Of a DNA stretch of 57,715 nucleotides, positions 8,813 to 18,118 are shown in pieces. Within the stretch, counting starts at the first letter, position 1. Every line of letters begins with the position of its first letter. The notes beneath the pieces were generated by a model. It ran no database searches, was not told the origin of the DNA, and saw only the letters and a program-made list of their open reading frames with translations. The DNA comes from Bacillota bacterium (GTDB taxonomy: Bacteria; Bacillota; Clostridia; Acetivibrionales; DSM-1351), in contig JAEWOH010000038.1 of the NCBI GenBank assembly GCA_023460955.1, forward strand, positions 1-57,715. The letters run 5' to 3'. Both the position numbers and the translations under genes were made by a program.

Positions 8813-8861
8813 GTGGCTTCTGCAAACCGGAGAGTTTGCATAAACCACTTTTTGTTTTTTT
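8813..8861 (+). terminator. Rho-independent terminator after the Crh-like gene
   Basis: An outer GTGG/CCAC stem encloses a 7-bp stem TGCAAAC/GTTTGCA with a 6-nt loop (8821-8840), followed by a T-rich run at 8849-8861. It ends 28 nt before uvrC. Confidence 0.65.
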
Positions 8862-8888
8862 CTCTTATTTCCGAGACCGGAGGTTTAG

Positions 8889-10736
8889 ATGTTTGATATA
8901 CAGGAAGAATTGAAAAAACTCCCGGATAAACCCGGAGTATATATAATGAAGGATGTTAATGGAATCGTCATATATGTTGGTAAGGCTGTCGTATTAAAAA
9001 ACAGGGTAAGACAGTATTTCCAACATTCTGCTAACCATCCGCCTAAAGTTGTTGCGATGGTTTCAAGAATCCATGAGTTTGAATATATTGTTACAGATAC
9101 TGAAGTTGAAGCTCTGATGCTTGAGTGTAACCTAATAAAAAAATTCAAACCAAAGTACAATATACTACTTAAAGACGACAAACATTATCCTTATATTAAA
9201 GTTACAATGAACGAGGAGTACCCTAGAATTCTGAAAACCCGTCGTGTCGATAAGGATGGTGCTAAGTATTTTGGGCCATATTCCAGTGCCTTTGCAGTTA
9301 ACGATGCAATAGATACAATAAAAAAGCTGTTCCCCATAAAAACCTGCAACAGGAATCTTCCGAGAGATGTAGGTAAATTCAGGCCCTGCCTTAATTATCA
9401 TATAAAGCAATGTCTTGGTCCGTGTCAGGGAGAAGTAGGCAAGGAAGATTACAGGAATATGATGAAGAAAATTTGTACCTTCCTCGGGGGACAATATGAC
9501 GAGATATTGAATGACCTTAAAGCACAGATGGAGAGCGCTGCGCAAGACCTTGAGTTTGAAAAAGCAGCTCAGCTCAGGAATAAAATAAACAGTATCGTCC
9601 AGCTTTCAGAAGCGCAGAAGGTATTATCCACAGATGGACAGGACAGAGATATTATCGGCTATGCACAGAATGTCACAGACCTCTGTGTTCAGGTATTCTT
9701 TGTAAGAAGCGGAAGAGTGGTAGGACGAGAACACTTTGTATTTGAGGGCGAGGGAAATGAAGATATAAGGTATACCTTGTCCACCTTTATAAAGCAGTTT
9801 TACAATAATGTTCAGTTCGTTCCGCACGAAATAGTACTTCAGCAAGGAATAGAGGACAGTGAGATAATTGAACAGTGGCTTACTGATAAGAGGGGTTTCA
9901 AGGTAAATCTGAGAATTCCTCAGAGGGGTGAACTTGTAAAGCTGGTAAAAATGGTTGCCCAGAATGCGGAAATATCCTTAAAGCTTCACGGAGAAAGATT
10001 GAAACGGGAAAGTTCGGTGCATGAAGAAGGGTTGAAGAAGCTTGCAAAGCTTCTCAGACTTGAATGCATCCCTGACAGAATAGAATCCTATGACATTTCC
10101 AATACCGGCTCCACTGAGATAGTTGCTTCAATGGTAGTATTCGAAAAGGGTAGACCTGCAAGGGAGGAATACAGAAAATTCAAGATGAAGTCAGTTTCCG
10201 AGCAGAACGACTACGCGAGTATGCAGGAAACCTTGTACCGAAGACTGTCCAGGGTCAGGAAGGAAGCTGAAGAGGGAGTGGAACAGACAAAGTTTTCAAA
10301 ACTACCCGACCTTATACTGGTGGATGGAGGGCTTGCACATGTAAATGCTGCTCAGCAGGTTGCCGATGAATTGGGCTTTGATCTTGTAATTGCCGGAATG
10401 GCAAAGGATGACCGTCATAGAACGAGAGCACTGGTGTATAAGGGTAGTGAATATGATATGACGTCGGACTTACCTCTTTTAAGACTTATTACAGAAATTC
10501 AGGATGAAACCCACAGAGTTGCCGTACAATATAATAGAAAGCTAAGAGAGAAGAGATATACCCATTCGGAGCTTGACGATATTGAGGGTATTGGTGAAAA
10601 CAGAAAGAAGGCACTTATAAAACACTTCAAATCACTGGCAGCTGTTAAAAAAGCCGAGATTCCGCAATTGTTAGAGGTTGATGGAATTAATCGGAAGGTA
10701 GCCCAAACAATATATGAGTATTTCAGAAAGCAGTAG
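8889..10736 (+). CDS. uvrC: Excinuclease ABC subunit C
   Basis: UvrC makes both incisions in nucleotide excision repair after UvrAB finds the lesion. The 615-residue protein is full length. It has an N-terminal GIY-YIG nuclease (PDKPGVYIMKDVNGIVIYVGKA), a UVR motif that contacts UvrB (LEFEKAAQLRNKI, about residue 205), the RNase H-like 5' nuclease (IESYDISNTGST and LILVDGGLAHVNAA carry its acidic residues), and C-terminal helix-hairpin-helix repeats (IEGIGENRKKALIKHF). uvrA and uvrB are not in the window. The stop codon falls inside a 15-bp tandem repeat. Confidence 0.97.
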   Translation: MFDIQEELKKLPDKPGVYIMKDVNGIVIYVGKAVVLKNRVRQYFQHSANHPPKVVAMVSRIHEFEYIVTDTEVEALMLECNLIKKFKPKYNILLKDDKHYPYIKVTMNEEYPRILKTRRVDKDGAKYFGPYSSAFAVNDAIDTIKKLFPIKTCNRNLPRDVGKFRPCLNYHIKQCLGPCQGEVGKEDYRNMMKKICTFLGGQYDEILNDLKAQMESAAQDLEFEKAAQLRNKINSIVQLSEAQKVLSTDGQDRDIIGYAQNVTDLCVQVFFVRSGRVVGREHFVFEGEGNEDIRYTLSTFIKQFYNNVQFVPHEIVLQQGIEDSEIIEQWLTDKRGFKVNLRIPQRGELVKLVKMVAQNAEISLKLHGERLKRESSVHEEGLKKLAKLLRLECIPDRIESYDISNTGSTEIVASMVVFEKGRPAREEYRKFKMKSVSEQNDYASMQETLYRRLSRVRKEAEEGVEQTKFSKLPDLILVDGGLAHVNAAQQVADELGFDLVIAGMAKDDRHRTRALVYKGSEYDMTSDLPLLRLITEIQDETHRVAVQYNRKLREKRYTHSELDDIEGIGENRKKALIKHFKSLAAVKKAEIPQLLEVDGINRKVAQTIYEYFRKQ

Positions 10737-10790
10737 TCAGAAGTACAGTAGTCAGAAGTACAGTAGTCAGAAGGTCAGTAGTTAAGTAGA
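10731..10790 (+). repeat. 15-bp tandem repeat spanning the uvrC stop codon
   Basis: The unit CAGTAGTCAGAAGTA occurs at 10731-10745 and 10746-10760, then with changes at 10761-10775 and 10776-10790. The first unit contains the uvrC stop (TAG at 10734-10736). Each unit repeats a TAG in the uvrC frame, since the unit length is a multiple of three. Confidence 0.8.
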
Positions 10791-10840
10791 TAAGAAGTTC
10801 AGAAGTTGAGAAGAATAGTTAAGGATAGGTACAATATAAT

Positions 10841-11542
10841 ATGTCAATCTTTGCAATAGCCGATCTGCACCTGGCGTTGGGAATAGATAAGCCAATGGAT
10901 GTTTTTGGCGGAAGATGGTCAAATTACATGGAGAAGCTAAGAAACAACTGGATAGAAACTGTACAGGAAACGGACACCGTAATAATTCCGGGGGACATAT
11001 CCTGGGCAACCTATATAGAAAACGCATTTGAAGATTTTAAGTTTATAGAGCTTCTTCCCGGGAAAAAGATAATTTCCAAGGGCAACCACGATTACTGGTG
11101 GACTACTGCCTCCAAGCTTAATAAGTATCTCAGCGATAATGGATTTTCAACCATTTCATTTATGCATAACAATGCTTTTTCGGTTGGAAATTGTGCGGTA
11201 TGCGGAACAAGAGGCTGGAAGTGCCCTGGTGAAGACGACTTTAAAAAAGATGATGAAAAGATATACAACAGGGAAATCGAGAGGCTGGAACTTTCGCTGA
11301 AATCTTCATTAAATTTTGAGCATACCGAAAAGCTGGTGTTTATGCATTATCCTCCTGTAACGGGAAAAAGTCAGGCTTCAGGCTTTATAGATGTAATGAA
11401 AAAATATGGTATAACCAGCTGCTATTACGGTCATCTTCATGGTGAAGGTATTAAAGGAGCAATAGAAGGACAATTTGAAGGTATAACGTTAAAACTGATT
11501 TCGGCAGATTACCTCAATTTCGTGCCGCTGCTTGTCAGATAA
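10841..11542 (+). CDS. Calcineurin-like metallophosphoesterase
   Basis: A 233-residue phosphoesterase with all the dinuclear metal-site motifs in order: DLH (residues 8-10), GDISW, GNHDYWW, HYPPVTG and GHLHGEG. It belongs to the clostridial/YpbG-like group whose substrates have not been worked out. There is no signal peptide, so it should act in the cytoplasm. It stands alone between uvrC and tig, with little ribosome-binding signal upstream of the ATG. Confidence 0.85.
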   Translation: MSIFAIADLHLALGIDKPMDVFGGRWSNYMEKLRNNWIETVQETDTVIIPGDISWATYIENAFEDFKFIELLPGKKIISKGNHDYWWTTASKLNKYLSDNGFSTISFMHNNAFSVGNCAVCGTRGWKCPGEDDFKKDDEKIYNREIERLELSLKSSLNFEHTEKLVFMHYPPVTGKSQASGFIDVMKKYGITSCYYGHLHGEGIKGAIEGQFEGITLKLISADYLNFVPLLVR

Positions 11543-11891
11543 GGTCATTAAGTAATTGAACTCTTTAACTTAAGTCATGGAAAGTGCCTTTAAATCCTAT
11601 GTCTTATACTAAAGCAGGTAATAATATTCAGATATTATTATGAGATATTATTATGAAGATGTTGAGCTTACAGCCGGTCGCTTTGGAAAATACTGATTTT
11701 ACAGTTGACAGAAGCCTTCGGTAAGGTTATATTGATTCTTGAAATATGCCTACAATATGGTATAATTGAATGGTTAATTTTTAAACAAGTGTTTTATCTG
11801 ATTTTTCATAGAAAAGATTAGTTAAAAAATAAGCTAAATGCAGAATGTATAAAATTATACAAAACTAAATACCGGGAGGAAATTTACTAAA
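11543..11891 (+). promoter_or_regulatory. Non-coding leader of tig with its promoter
   Basis: No convincing ORF is visible in this 349-nt gap. A promoter is clear at 11739-11766: TTGAAA, a 16-nt spacer, then TATAAT, about 125 nt before the tig start, which leaves a long 5' leader. Further upstream (about 11632-11660) the 14-mer AGATATTATTATGA occurs twice in tandem. GGGAGG 12 nt before ATG 11892 serves tig. Confidence 0.55.
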
Positions 11892-13181
11892 ATGAAGGTT
11901 AACAAATTTGAAGATGTTGAAAAGAATGTTGTACAGCTTGAAATTGAAGTTGATGCAGCTAAATTTGAAGAAGGTATGCAGCAGTCATACAAGAAGAACG
12001 TATCACAATTCAATATACCTGGCTTCAGAAAGGGTAAGGCCCCAAGAAACCTAGTTGAACGTTACTATGGCGAACAGGTTCTTTATGATGATGCAATCAA
12101 CATAGTTTGCTCAGAAGCTTACGATCAAGCAATTGAGGAAAAAAACTTACAGCCTGTGGACAGACCTGAAATAGATATTATACAAATTGGTAGCAAACAG
12201 AACCTTATATTCTCAGCAAAGGTAACTGTTAAGCCGGAAGTAGAATTAGGCGCTTATATGGGCGTTGAAGTTAAGAAGGCTGATGAAACTGTATCTGATG
12301 AGGATGTTGAAAAGGAATTTAACAAGGTTGTGGAGAAAAATTCACGTCTTGTAACTGTAACTGACAGACCTGTACAATCAGGAGATACTGCAGTTATAGA
12401 CTTTGAAGGCTTTATAGACGGCGTACCGTTTGAAGGCGGAAAAGGAACAGATTATAGCCTTGTAATTGGTTCCGGTACATTTATTCCTGGCTTCGAAGAC
12501 CAGTTAATCGGAAAGAATGCCGGTGAAGAAACAGATGTAAATGTAAGCTTCCCTGAAGATTACGGTAAGGAAGAACTCAACGGTAAACCTGCATTATTCA
12601 AGGTAACAGTAAAGGAAATAAAAGTTAAGGAATTGCCTACTGTAGATGATGAATTTGCTAAGGATATAAGCGAATTTGACACTCTTGAAGAATATAAAAA
12701 GGATTTAAGAAATAAATTAGAAGAGGCTGCAAAGCATAAAGCTGAACATGAGAATGAAGAAAGCGTTATGCAGAAGGTAGCTGAGAATGCAACAGTTGAA
12801 ATACCTAAAGCTATGGTAGAAAAACAGATTGATGTAATGGTAAGAGACTTTGACATGAGACTCCGTTACCAGGGTCTTGATTTACAGAAATACCTTGAAA
12901 TCATGGGAATGGATTTTGAAGCCTTCAGAGGTCAGTTTGCTGCAAGGGCTGAGAATGAAGTAAAAATTCAGCTGGTAGTTGAAAAAATATCCAAGATTGA
13001 AAATGTACAGGTTTCTGATGAAGAAATAGACGAAGATATAAACAATGCGGCTGAAGCATATAAGCAGAAGCCTGAGGATCTGAAGAAGTCTCTTAAAGCT
13101 GATGATATGGAATATATCAGAAAAGATATCGCCTTCAGAAAGACAGTAAAATTATTGGTTGATAATGCAAAGTTGGCTTAA
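11892..13181 (+). CDS. tig: Trigger factor, ribosome-associated chaperone and prolyl isomerase
   Basis: Trigger factor meets nascent chains at the ribosome exit. The 429-residue protein is full length: the N-terminal ribosome-binding domain with the signature GFRKGKAPRNLVERYYG (about residues 43-60), the FKBP-type PPIase domain (about 155-245, GDTAVIDFEGFIDGVPFEGG), and the helical C-terminal chaperone domain. It sits directly ahead of clpP and clpX, the usual Firmicute order. A perfect 9-bp stem-loop (13170-13192) covers the stop codon but has no T-tract, so it may be an mRNA stabiliser rather than a terminator. Confidence 0.97.
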   Translation: MKVNKFEDVEKNVVQLEIEVDAAKFEEGMQQSYKKNVSQFNIPGFRKGKAPRNLVERYYGEQVLYDDAINIVCSEAYDQAIEEKNLQPVDRPEIDIIQIGSKQNLIFSAKVTVKPEVELGAYMGVEVKKADETVSDEDVEKEFNKVVEKNSRLVTVTDRPVQSGDTAVIDFEGFIDGVPFEGGKGTDYSLVIGSGTFIPGFEDQLIGKNAGEETDVNVSFPEDYGKEELNGKPALFKVTVKEIKVKELPTVDDEFAKDISEFDTLEEYKKDLRNKLEEAAKHKAEHENEESVMQKVAENATVEIPKAMVEKQIDVMVRDFDMRLRYQGLDLQKYLEIMGMDFEAFRGQFAARAENEVKIQLVVEKISKIENVQVSDEEIDEDINNAAEAYKQKPEDLKKSLKADDMEYIRKDIAFRKTVKLLVDNAKLA

Positions 13182-13371
13182 TTAGCCAACTTGGAGGTTA
13201 TCCATTAACAGGTGCTTTTTATAATAAATGCATTTATTAGGAATTGTTTTTATTATGAAAACACGATTGGACATTTAGGAAATGGGTAACATTATAAAGG
13301 TAACAAATTTATATTTATTTATTTAACCGTTCTTAAACCAAAAACATATATTAAATAAGGGAGGTATGGTC

Positions 13372-13953
13372 ATGAGTTTGGTGCCTATGGTTGTTGAACA
13401 GACTAATCGTGGTGAGAGGTCTTATGATATTTTTTCTAGACTGTTAAATGATAGAATAATAGTATTAAGTGATGAGGTTAATGATGTAACTGCAAGCTTG
13501 GTAGTTGCACAGATGCTTTATCTCGAAGCACAGGATCCTGACAAGGATATCCAGTTTTATATAAACAGCCCGGGAGGAGCTGTACATTCAGGATTCGCCA
13601 TATTTGACACTATGCAGTATGTAAAATGTGACGTTTCAACTATATGTATGGGTATGGCTGCTAGTATGGGCGCGTTCCTACTGGCTGCAGGAGCAAAGGG
13701 AAAGAGATTTGCACTTCCAAACAGTGAAATCATGATTCACCAGCCTCTTGGCGGTGCTAAAGGGCAGGCTACTGACATTAAGATTCACGCTGAAAATATT
13801 TTGAAGACTAAAGACAAGTTAAACAAAATATTAAGCGAAAGAACAGGTCAACCTCTTGAAAAAATCGAAAGGGATACAGACAGAGACTTCTTTATGTCTG
13901 CAGAGGAAGCAAAGGCCTACGGACTAGTTGACGAGATTATGGTTAGAAGATAA
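13372..13953 (+). CDS. clpP: ATP-dependent Clp protease proteolytic subunit
   Basis: ClpP forms the 14-mer peptidase that ClpX feeds. The 193-residue protein has the catalytic triad at the canonical numbers: Ser98 (GMAASMGAF), His123 (MIHQPLGG) and Asp172 (RDTDRDFF). ATG 13372 is preferred over ATG 13366 because AGGGAGG is 7 nt upstream of it. clpX follows 16 nt later, and ssrA/smpB, whose tagged products ClpXP degrades, lie 10 kb downstream. Confidence 0.97.
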   Translation: MSLVPMVVEQTNRGERSYDIFSRLLNDRIIVLSDEVNDVTASLVVAQMLYLEAQDPDKDIQFYINSPGGAVHSGFAIFDTMQYVKCDVSTICMGMAASMGAFLLAAGAKGKRFALPNSEIMIHQPLGGAKGQATDIKIHAENILKTKDKLNKILSERTGQPLEKIERDTDRDFFMSAEEAKAYGLVDEIMVRR

Positions 13954-13969
13954 TAATTGAGGTGCAATG

Positions 13970-15265
13970 ATGACCAGATATGATGAGAAGAAGCAGTTAA
14001 AATGCTCTTTTTGTGGTAAGTCTCAGGAGCAGGTAAAAAGACTGGTCGCAGGTCCTGGAGTATATATTTGCGACGAGTGTATTGAATTATGCTCTGAGAT
14101 TATTGAAGAGGAATTCGAAGATACAAAAATTGATGCAGAAGTAAACGAAATACCAAAACCAAAAGAGATCCGAGAAATTCTTGATCAGTATGTAATTGGT
14201 CAGGATGCGGCAAAAAGATCCCTTTCGGTGGCTGTTTACAATCATTACAAGAGAATAAACAGTGATTTAAAGTCCTCTGATATCGAGCTTCAGAAGAGCA
14301 ATATCGTGATGCTGGGACCTACAGGCAGCGGTAAGACTTTTCTGGCACAAACCCTTGCCAAGATACTCAATGTTCCTTTTGCTATTGCGGATGCTACTTC
14401 TCTCACTGAAGCAGGCTATGTTGGGGAGGATGTTGAAAATATCCTTTTACGTTTAATACAAGCCGCTGATTATGATATAGAAAAGGCAGAAAAGGGTATT
14501 ATCTATATAGATGAAATAGATAAAATAGCCCGTAAATCAGAAAATCCTTCAATAACCAGAGATGTTAGCGGTGAAGGCGTACAGCAGGCACTCCTTAAAA
14601 TTCTGGAAGGAACTCTGGCTTCCGTTCCGCCTCAGGGTGGAAGAAAGCATCCTCATCAGGAATTTATTCAGATTGACACTACCAACATATTATTTATATG
14701 CGGTGGTGCGTTTGATGGCATTGATAAGATAATTCAGAACAGAATAGGTAAGAAGTCACTTGGTTTCGGTGCAAAAATCGAAAGCAATAAAGACAGGGAT
14801 GTGGGAGAACTGCTTAAAGAAATACTCCCTCAGGATCTACTTAAATTTGGACTTATACCTGAATTTGTAGGAAGACTTCCAATTGTTGTGACCTTGCAGT
14901 CACTGGATAAGAAAGCTCTTGTTCAGATACTTACTGAGCCTAAGAATGCATTGGTAAAGCAGTACCAAAAGCTTCTTGAAATGGACGATGTAATGCTTGA
15001 AATTCAGGAAGATGCTCTTGAACTTATTGCTGAAAAGGCAATTTCGAGGAATACAGGTGCCAGAGGGCTTCGTGCAATACTGGAAGAAATAATGCTCGGA
15101 GTTATGTACGATATACCTTCTATGAATAACGTAGAAAAGTGTATTATCAGTAAATCGGTAATTGAAAGCAATTCCGAGCCTGAGCTTATATTAAATGAAA
15201 ACCGTAAATCCTTGAAAAAACCCGGATCAAAGAAATCCAGAGTTAAGAAGGAATCGGTATCGTAA
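13970..15265 (+). CDS. clpX: ClpX, AAA+ unfoldase of the ClpXP protease
   Basis: The 431-residue protein starts with the zinc-binding domain (CSFCGKSQEQV and CDECIELC, four cysteines), then the AAA+ module with Walker A GPTGSGKT, Walker B IIYIDEID, the GYVGEDVE pore loop and the ClpP-contact IGF-type loop region near IGKKSLGFG. It unfolds ssrA-tagged and other substrates for ClpP. GAGG lies 7 nt before ATG 13970; ATG 13967 is too close. A very strong terminator ends the tig-clpP-clpX region. Confidence 0.97.
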   Translation: MTRYDEKKQLKCSFCGKSQEQVKRLVAGPGVYICDECIELCSEIIEEEFEDTKIDAEVNEIPKPKEIREILDQYVIGQDAAKRSLSVAVYNHYKRINSDLKSSDIELQKSNIVMLGPTGSGKTFLAQTLAKILNVPFAIADATSLTEAGYVGEDVENILLRLIQAADYDIEKAEKGIIYIDEIDKIARKSENPSITRDVSGEGVQQALLKILEGTLASVPPQGGRKHPHQEFIQIDTTNILFICGGAFDGIDKIIQNRIGKKSLGFGAKIESNKDRDVGELLKEILPQDLLKFGLIPEFVGRLPIVVTLQSLDKKALVQILTEPKNALVKQYQKLLEMDDVMLEIQEDALELIAEKAISRNTGARGLRAILEEIMLGVMYDIPSMNNVEKCIISKSVIESNSEPELILNENRKSLKKPGSKKSRVKKESVS

Positions 15266-15308
15266 TTAGAATTAATCAAAACAAAGATAACGATTACAAA
15301 TACAAAAA

Positions 15309-15359
15309 ACAGAAAACAGCCTCTTGGGTCAAACCCAAGAGGCTGTTTTCTGTTTTTTT
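15309..15359 (+). terminator. Strong Rho-independent terminator after clpX
   Basis: A perfect 20-bp stem (15309-15328 with 15334-15353), TCAAA loop and T6 tail. It is the strongest terminator in the window. Confidence 0.95.
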
Positions 15360-15499
15360 GGTCTATGCTAATGGCTCTATGTCAATAGTTGGGGTAGAAT
15401 AGTAACGATTTTGCAAATTTCTCCCAATAACTTGGATAAAATATAAATCATTGCCAATAATATATTAGGTACGCGGTAAATAAGCTAAGGAGGTAATGT

Positions 15500-17182
15500 A
15501 TGTTTACAACTACAATGTTCATCATACAGTTTTTCTTTTCAGTCATTATAGGGATATATTTTTTCACCTTGCTTAAGACACAACAGGGTAACAGAAGTGC
15601 AATTGACAAAGAGTCCAGAAAAGAGCTTGAAAAGCTGAGAAAGCTGCGGGATATACATTTAACAGAGCCTTTGTCGGAAAAGACCAGGCCAAGCACACTT
15701 AAGGATATAGTAGGCCAGGAGCAGGGAATCAAAGCCTTAAGAGCAGCTTTATGCGGCTCAAATCCTCAACATGTTATAATATATGGGCCTCCGGGAGTGG
15801 GGAAGACAGCAGCTGCAAGGGTAATTCTTGAAGAGGCTAAAAATAACGGCATATCACCCTTTAAAAAAGAGGCTAAGTTTATTGAAATGGACGCAACTAC
15901 CTTGAGATTCGATGAAAGAGGTATAGCAGATCCCTTGATAGGCTCGGTTCACGACCCCATATATCAGGGGGCCGGAGCATATGGTGCGGCAGGTGTTCCA
16001 CAACCAAAGCCGGGAGCAGTTACAAAGGCTCATGGAGGAATTCTGTTTATTGACGAAATAGGTGAACTACATCCCATACAGATGAACAAACTCCTTAAAG
16101 TTCTTGAAGACAGAAAGGTTTTTCTGGAAAGTGCATATTATACCTCGGAAGATAGCAATATACCGTCACATATTCATGATATATTTCAAAAAGGTCTGCC
16201 TGCCGATTTCAGACTGGTGGGGGCAACAACAAGAACTCCTGACGAGATACCAGCCGCAATAAGATCAAGGTGTGTTGAAATTCACTTTAGAACATTAAGG
16301 GCTGACGAAATCAGTCAGATATGTGAAAATGCGGCTAAAAAGGGTGGTTATGCCCTGAAAAACGGATGTAGTGAACAGGTGGCCAAGTACGCGCAAAATG
16401 GAAGAGATGCGGTAAATATTATTCAGATTGCAGGCGGAATAGCTATGCTCGAAAGTAGAAATACTATTGAAGTTAAGGATATAGAATGGGTAATAGAGTT
16501 TGGTCACTATAGCCCTCGTATAGAAAAGAAGGTAAATCCAGAGGTGCAGATAGGCTGTATAAACGGTCTTGCTGTATTGGGGGACAGTACCGGAATGGTA
16601 ATAGACGTAGAGGCTACGGCAATGCAGGTAGCAGCAGGTAAAGGCAATATTAAAATAACAGGTATAGTTGAGGAAGAGGAAATGGATAGCAGGGGACACA
16701 AGCTCAAGAGGACAAGTTCTGCCAAAGCCTCTGTGGAAAATGTTCTGACGGTTCTGAAGAGATACCTTGATATTGATTTCAGAGATTATGAAATTCATCT
16801 TAACTTTCCGGGTGGTATTCCAATTGATGGTCCTTCAGCAGGAATTACAATAGCTACAGCTGTTTATTCTGCCATTAAAAATATTCCCGTTTGCGGTGAT
16901 ATGGCAATGACGGGAGAAATATCAATAAAAGGTAAGGTAAAGCCTGTGGGCGGTGTGGTAGCAAAGGTTGAAGCTGCCAGAGCAGCAGGGATAAAAAAGG
17001 TTTTCATTCCAAAAGAAAATTATCAGGAATTATTTGAGGACATGGATATAGAAGTAATCCCTGTAGATAACATTGGTCAGGTTATGAAAGCTGTGTTTGA
17101 TGCTGATGTTATTGACAGAAAGGAAGAGCACGTTATAAACAGTACTGTACCTGTTTCTGTATTAACTGCTCAGGGAACATGA
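15500..17182 (+). CDS. lonB: ATP-dependent protease LonB, membrane-anchored type
   Basis: A 560-residue protein with a single N-terminal membrane segment (about residues 5-25), Walker A (GPPGVGKTAAA, about 97), Walker B (GGILFIDEIGEL), and a C-terminal Lon protease domain with catalytic Ser in DGPSAG and Lys in GGVVAKVEA. It matches LonB of Bacillus, which lies next to clpX and tig as here and degrades sporulation regulators at the forespore. AAGGAGG lies 7 nt before the ATG. Confidence 0.93.
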   Translation: MFTTTMFIIQFFFSVIIGIYFFTLLKTQQGNRSAIDKESRKELEKLRKLRDIHLTEPLSEKTRPSTLKDIVGQEQGIKALRAALCGSNPQHVIIYGPPGVGKTAAARVILEEAKNNGISPFKKEAKFIEMDATTLRFDERGIADPLIGSVHDPIYQGAGAYGAAGVPQPKPGAVTKAHGGILFIDEIGELHPIQMNKLLKVLEDRKVFLESAYYTSEDSNIPSHIHDIFQKGLPADFRLVGATTRTPDEIPAAIRSRCVEIHFRTLRADEISQICENAAKKGGYALKNGCSEQVAKYAQNGRDAVNIIQIAGGIAMLESRNTIEVKDIEWVIEFGHYSPRIEKKVNPEVQIGCINGLAVLGDSTGMVIDVEATAMQVAAGKGNIKITGIVEEEEMDSRGHKLKRTSSAKASVENVLTVLKRYLDIDFRDYEIHLNFPGGIPIDGPSAGITIATAVYSAIKNIPVCGDMAMTGEISIKGKVKPVGGVVAKVEAARAAGIKKVFIPKENYQELFEDMDIEVIPVDNIGQVMKAVFDADVIDRKEEHVINSTVPVSVLTAQGT

Positions 17183-17228
17183 AAATATCATAAAGCTTAA
17201 GTGATATCGGCCAATACACTTATGAAAG

Positions 17229-17270
17229 AACAGCTTTGCTGAGCAAATAGATGTCAGCAGGCTGTTTTTT
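17229..17270 (+). terminator. Rho-independent terminator after lonB
   Basis: AACAG (17229-17233) pairs with CTGTT (17262-17266), and inside it TGCTGA pairs with TCAGCA; a T-run follows. Confidence 0.6.
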
Positions 17271-17341
17271 AATGAACTAAAAATATTAGGTTTTACTAAC
17301 TGTTGATTAAAGTCTCTTTAGCTGAAATCCGGGCAGTTTTG

Positions 17342-17350
17342 TGCTATAAT
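17342..17350 (+). promoter_or_regulatory. Extended -10 promoter for the thermonuclease gene
   Basis: TGCTATAAT is a perfect extended -10 element 33 nt before the ATG at 17384. No good -35 box is visible at the right spacing, which extended -10 promoters tolerate. Confidence 0.45.
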
Positions 17351-17383
17351 TAATTTCGGAAAAATTATTTAAAGGTGAAATTA

Positions 17384-18118
17384 ATGAAAAAAAAGACCAT
17401 ATCTGCAGCAATTGTAACACTAGCAACAGCCGCTCTAATTTTTGCGGGGAGTTTTATATCCCATCTGGATGAAGGTAATATCACCAACATTACTGCTCCA
17501 GCAAACACAGTAAGTCAACAAAGCAATGAAGACAAGACCCTTCCCGGTTCGACGGACAAGACAGACCTAAGTCCTGATGCAAAGCTTCACTTTCCTGAAA
17601 ATCTGTTGGAGGTCGGTGAGGAAGGAATAGTCCCCTTTGGCCATATCGAGGCAGAAGTCACAAAGGTTACTGATGGTGACACCTTTCACATTAAATATAA
17701 AAAAGAGGACTACAAAGTAAGAATGCTGGATATTGATACTCCTGAATCGGTTAAGGCAGGAGTTAAACCTCAGCCTTACTCAAAGGAAGCATCTGAGCTT
17801 ACCAGTAAAATGCTTTCAGGAAAAAGGGTTAAGCTTATATTTGAAAAGGGTACCAAAGATCAATTTGATAGATTGCTTGCACATGTTATTCTTGAGGACG
17901 AAACCTATTACAATGCGTATATGGTTAAAAACGGTTATGCAATCTGTGTATTTTATAGTCCCAATACCCTCATGAAAGAATATTTCACAGAGCTTCAAGA
18001 CGTTGCAATTAATGCAAAAGAAGGTTTCTGGAAATTGCCTGTAAAGGAAAGACCTTTTGTTAAGGATAGTAAAGGAAAATATATAGCTGCATATAAATCA
18101 AAGGATAAGGCTGCATAG
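17384..18118 (+). CDS. Secreted or membrane-tethered thermonuclease (SNase family)
   Basis: About 244 residues. A basic N-terminus and hydrophobic segment (about 8-25) form a signal peptide or anchor, followed by a Ser/Thr/Asp-rich linker to about residue 70 and an SNase-like OB-fold domain: VTDGDTFHI, VRMLDIDTPE with the catalytic Arg, and DQFDRLLAHV with the second Arg. The fold cleaves DNA and RNA with Ca2+, outside the cell. ATG 17384 is chosen because AAAGGTG lies 7 nt upstream; the GTG at 17375 overlaps that site. A terminator follows at 18293. Confidence 0.87.
   Translation: MKKKTISAAIVTLATAALIFAGSFISHLDEGNITNITAPANTVSQQSNEDKTLPGSTDKTDLSPDAKLHFPENLLEVGEEGIVPFGHIEAEVTKVTDGDTFHIKYKKEDYKVRMLDIDTPESVKAGVKPQPYSKEASELTSKMLSGKRVKLIFEKGTKDQFDRLLAHVILEDETYYNAYMVKNGYAICVFYSPNTLMKEYFTELQDVAINAKEGFWKLPVKERPFVKDSKGKYIAAYKSKDKAA

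Noticed and set aside
10731..10790. CRISPR array
   Set aside because: The repeats are 15 bp, directly adjacent and without spacers; no cas gene is present.
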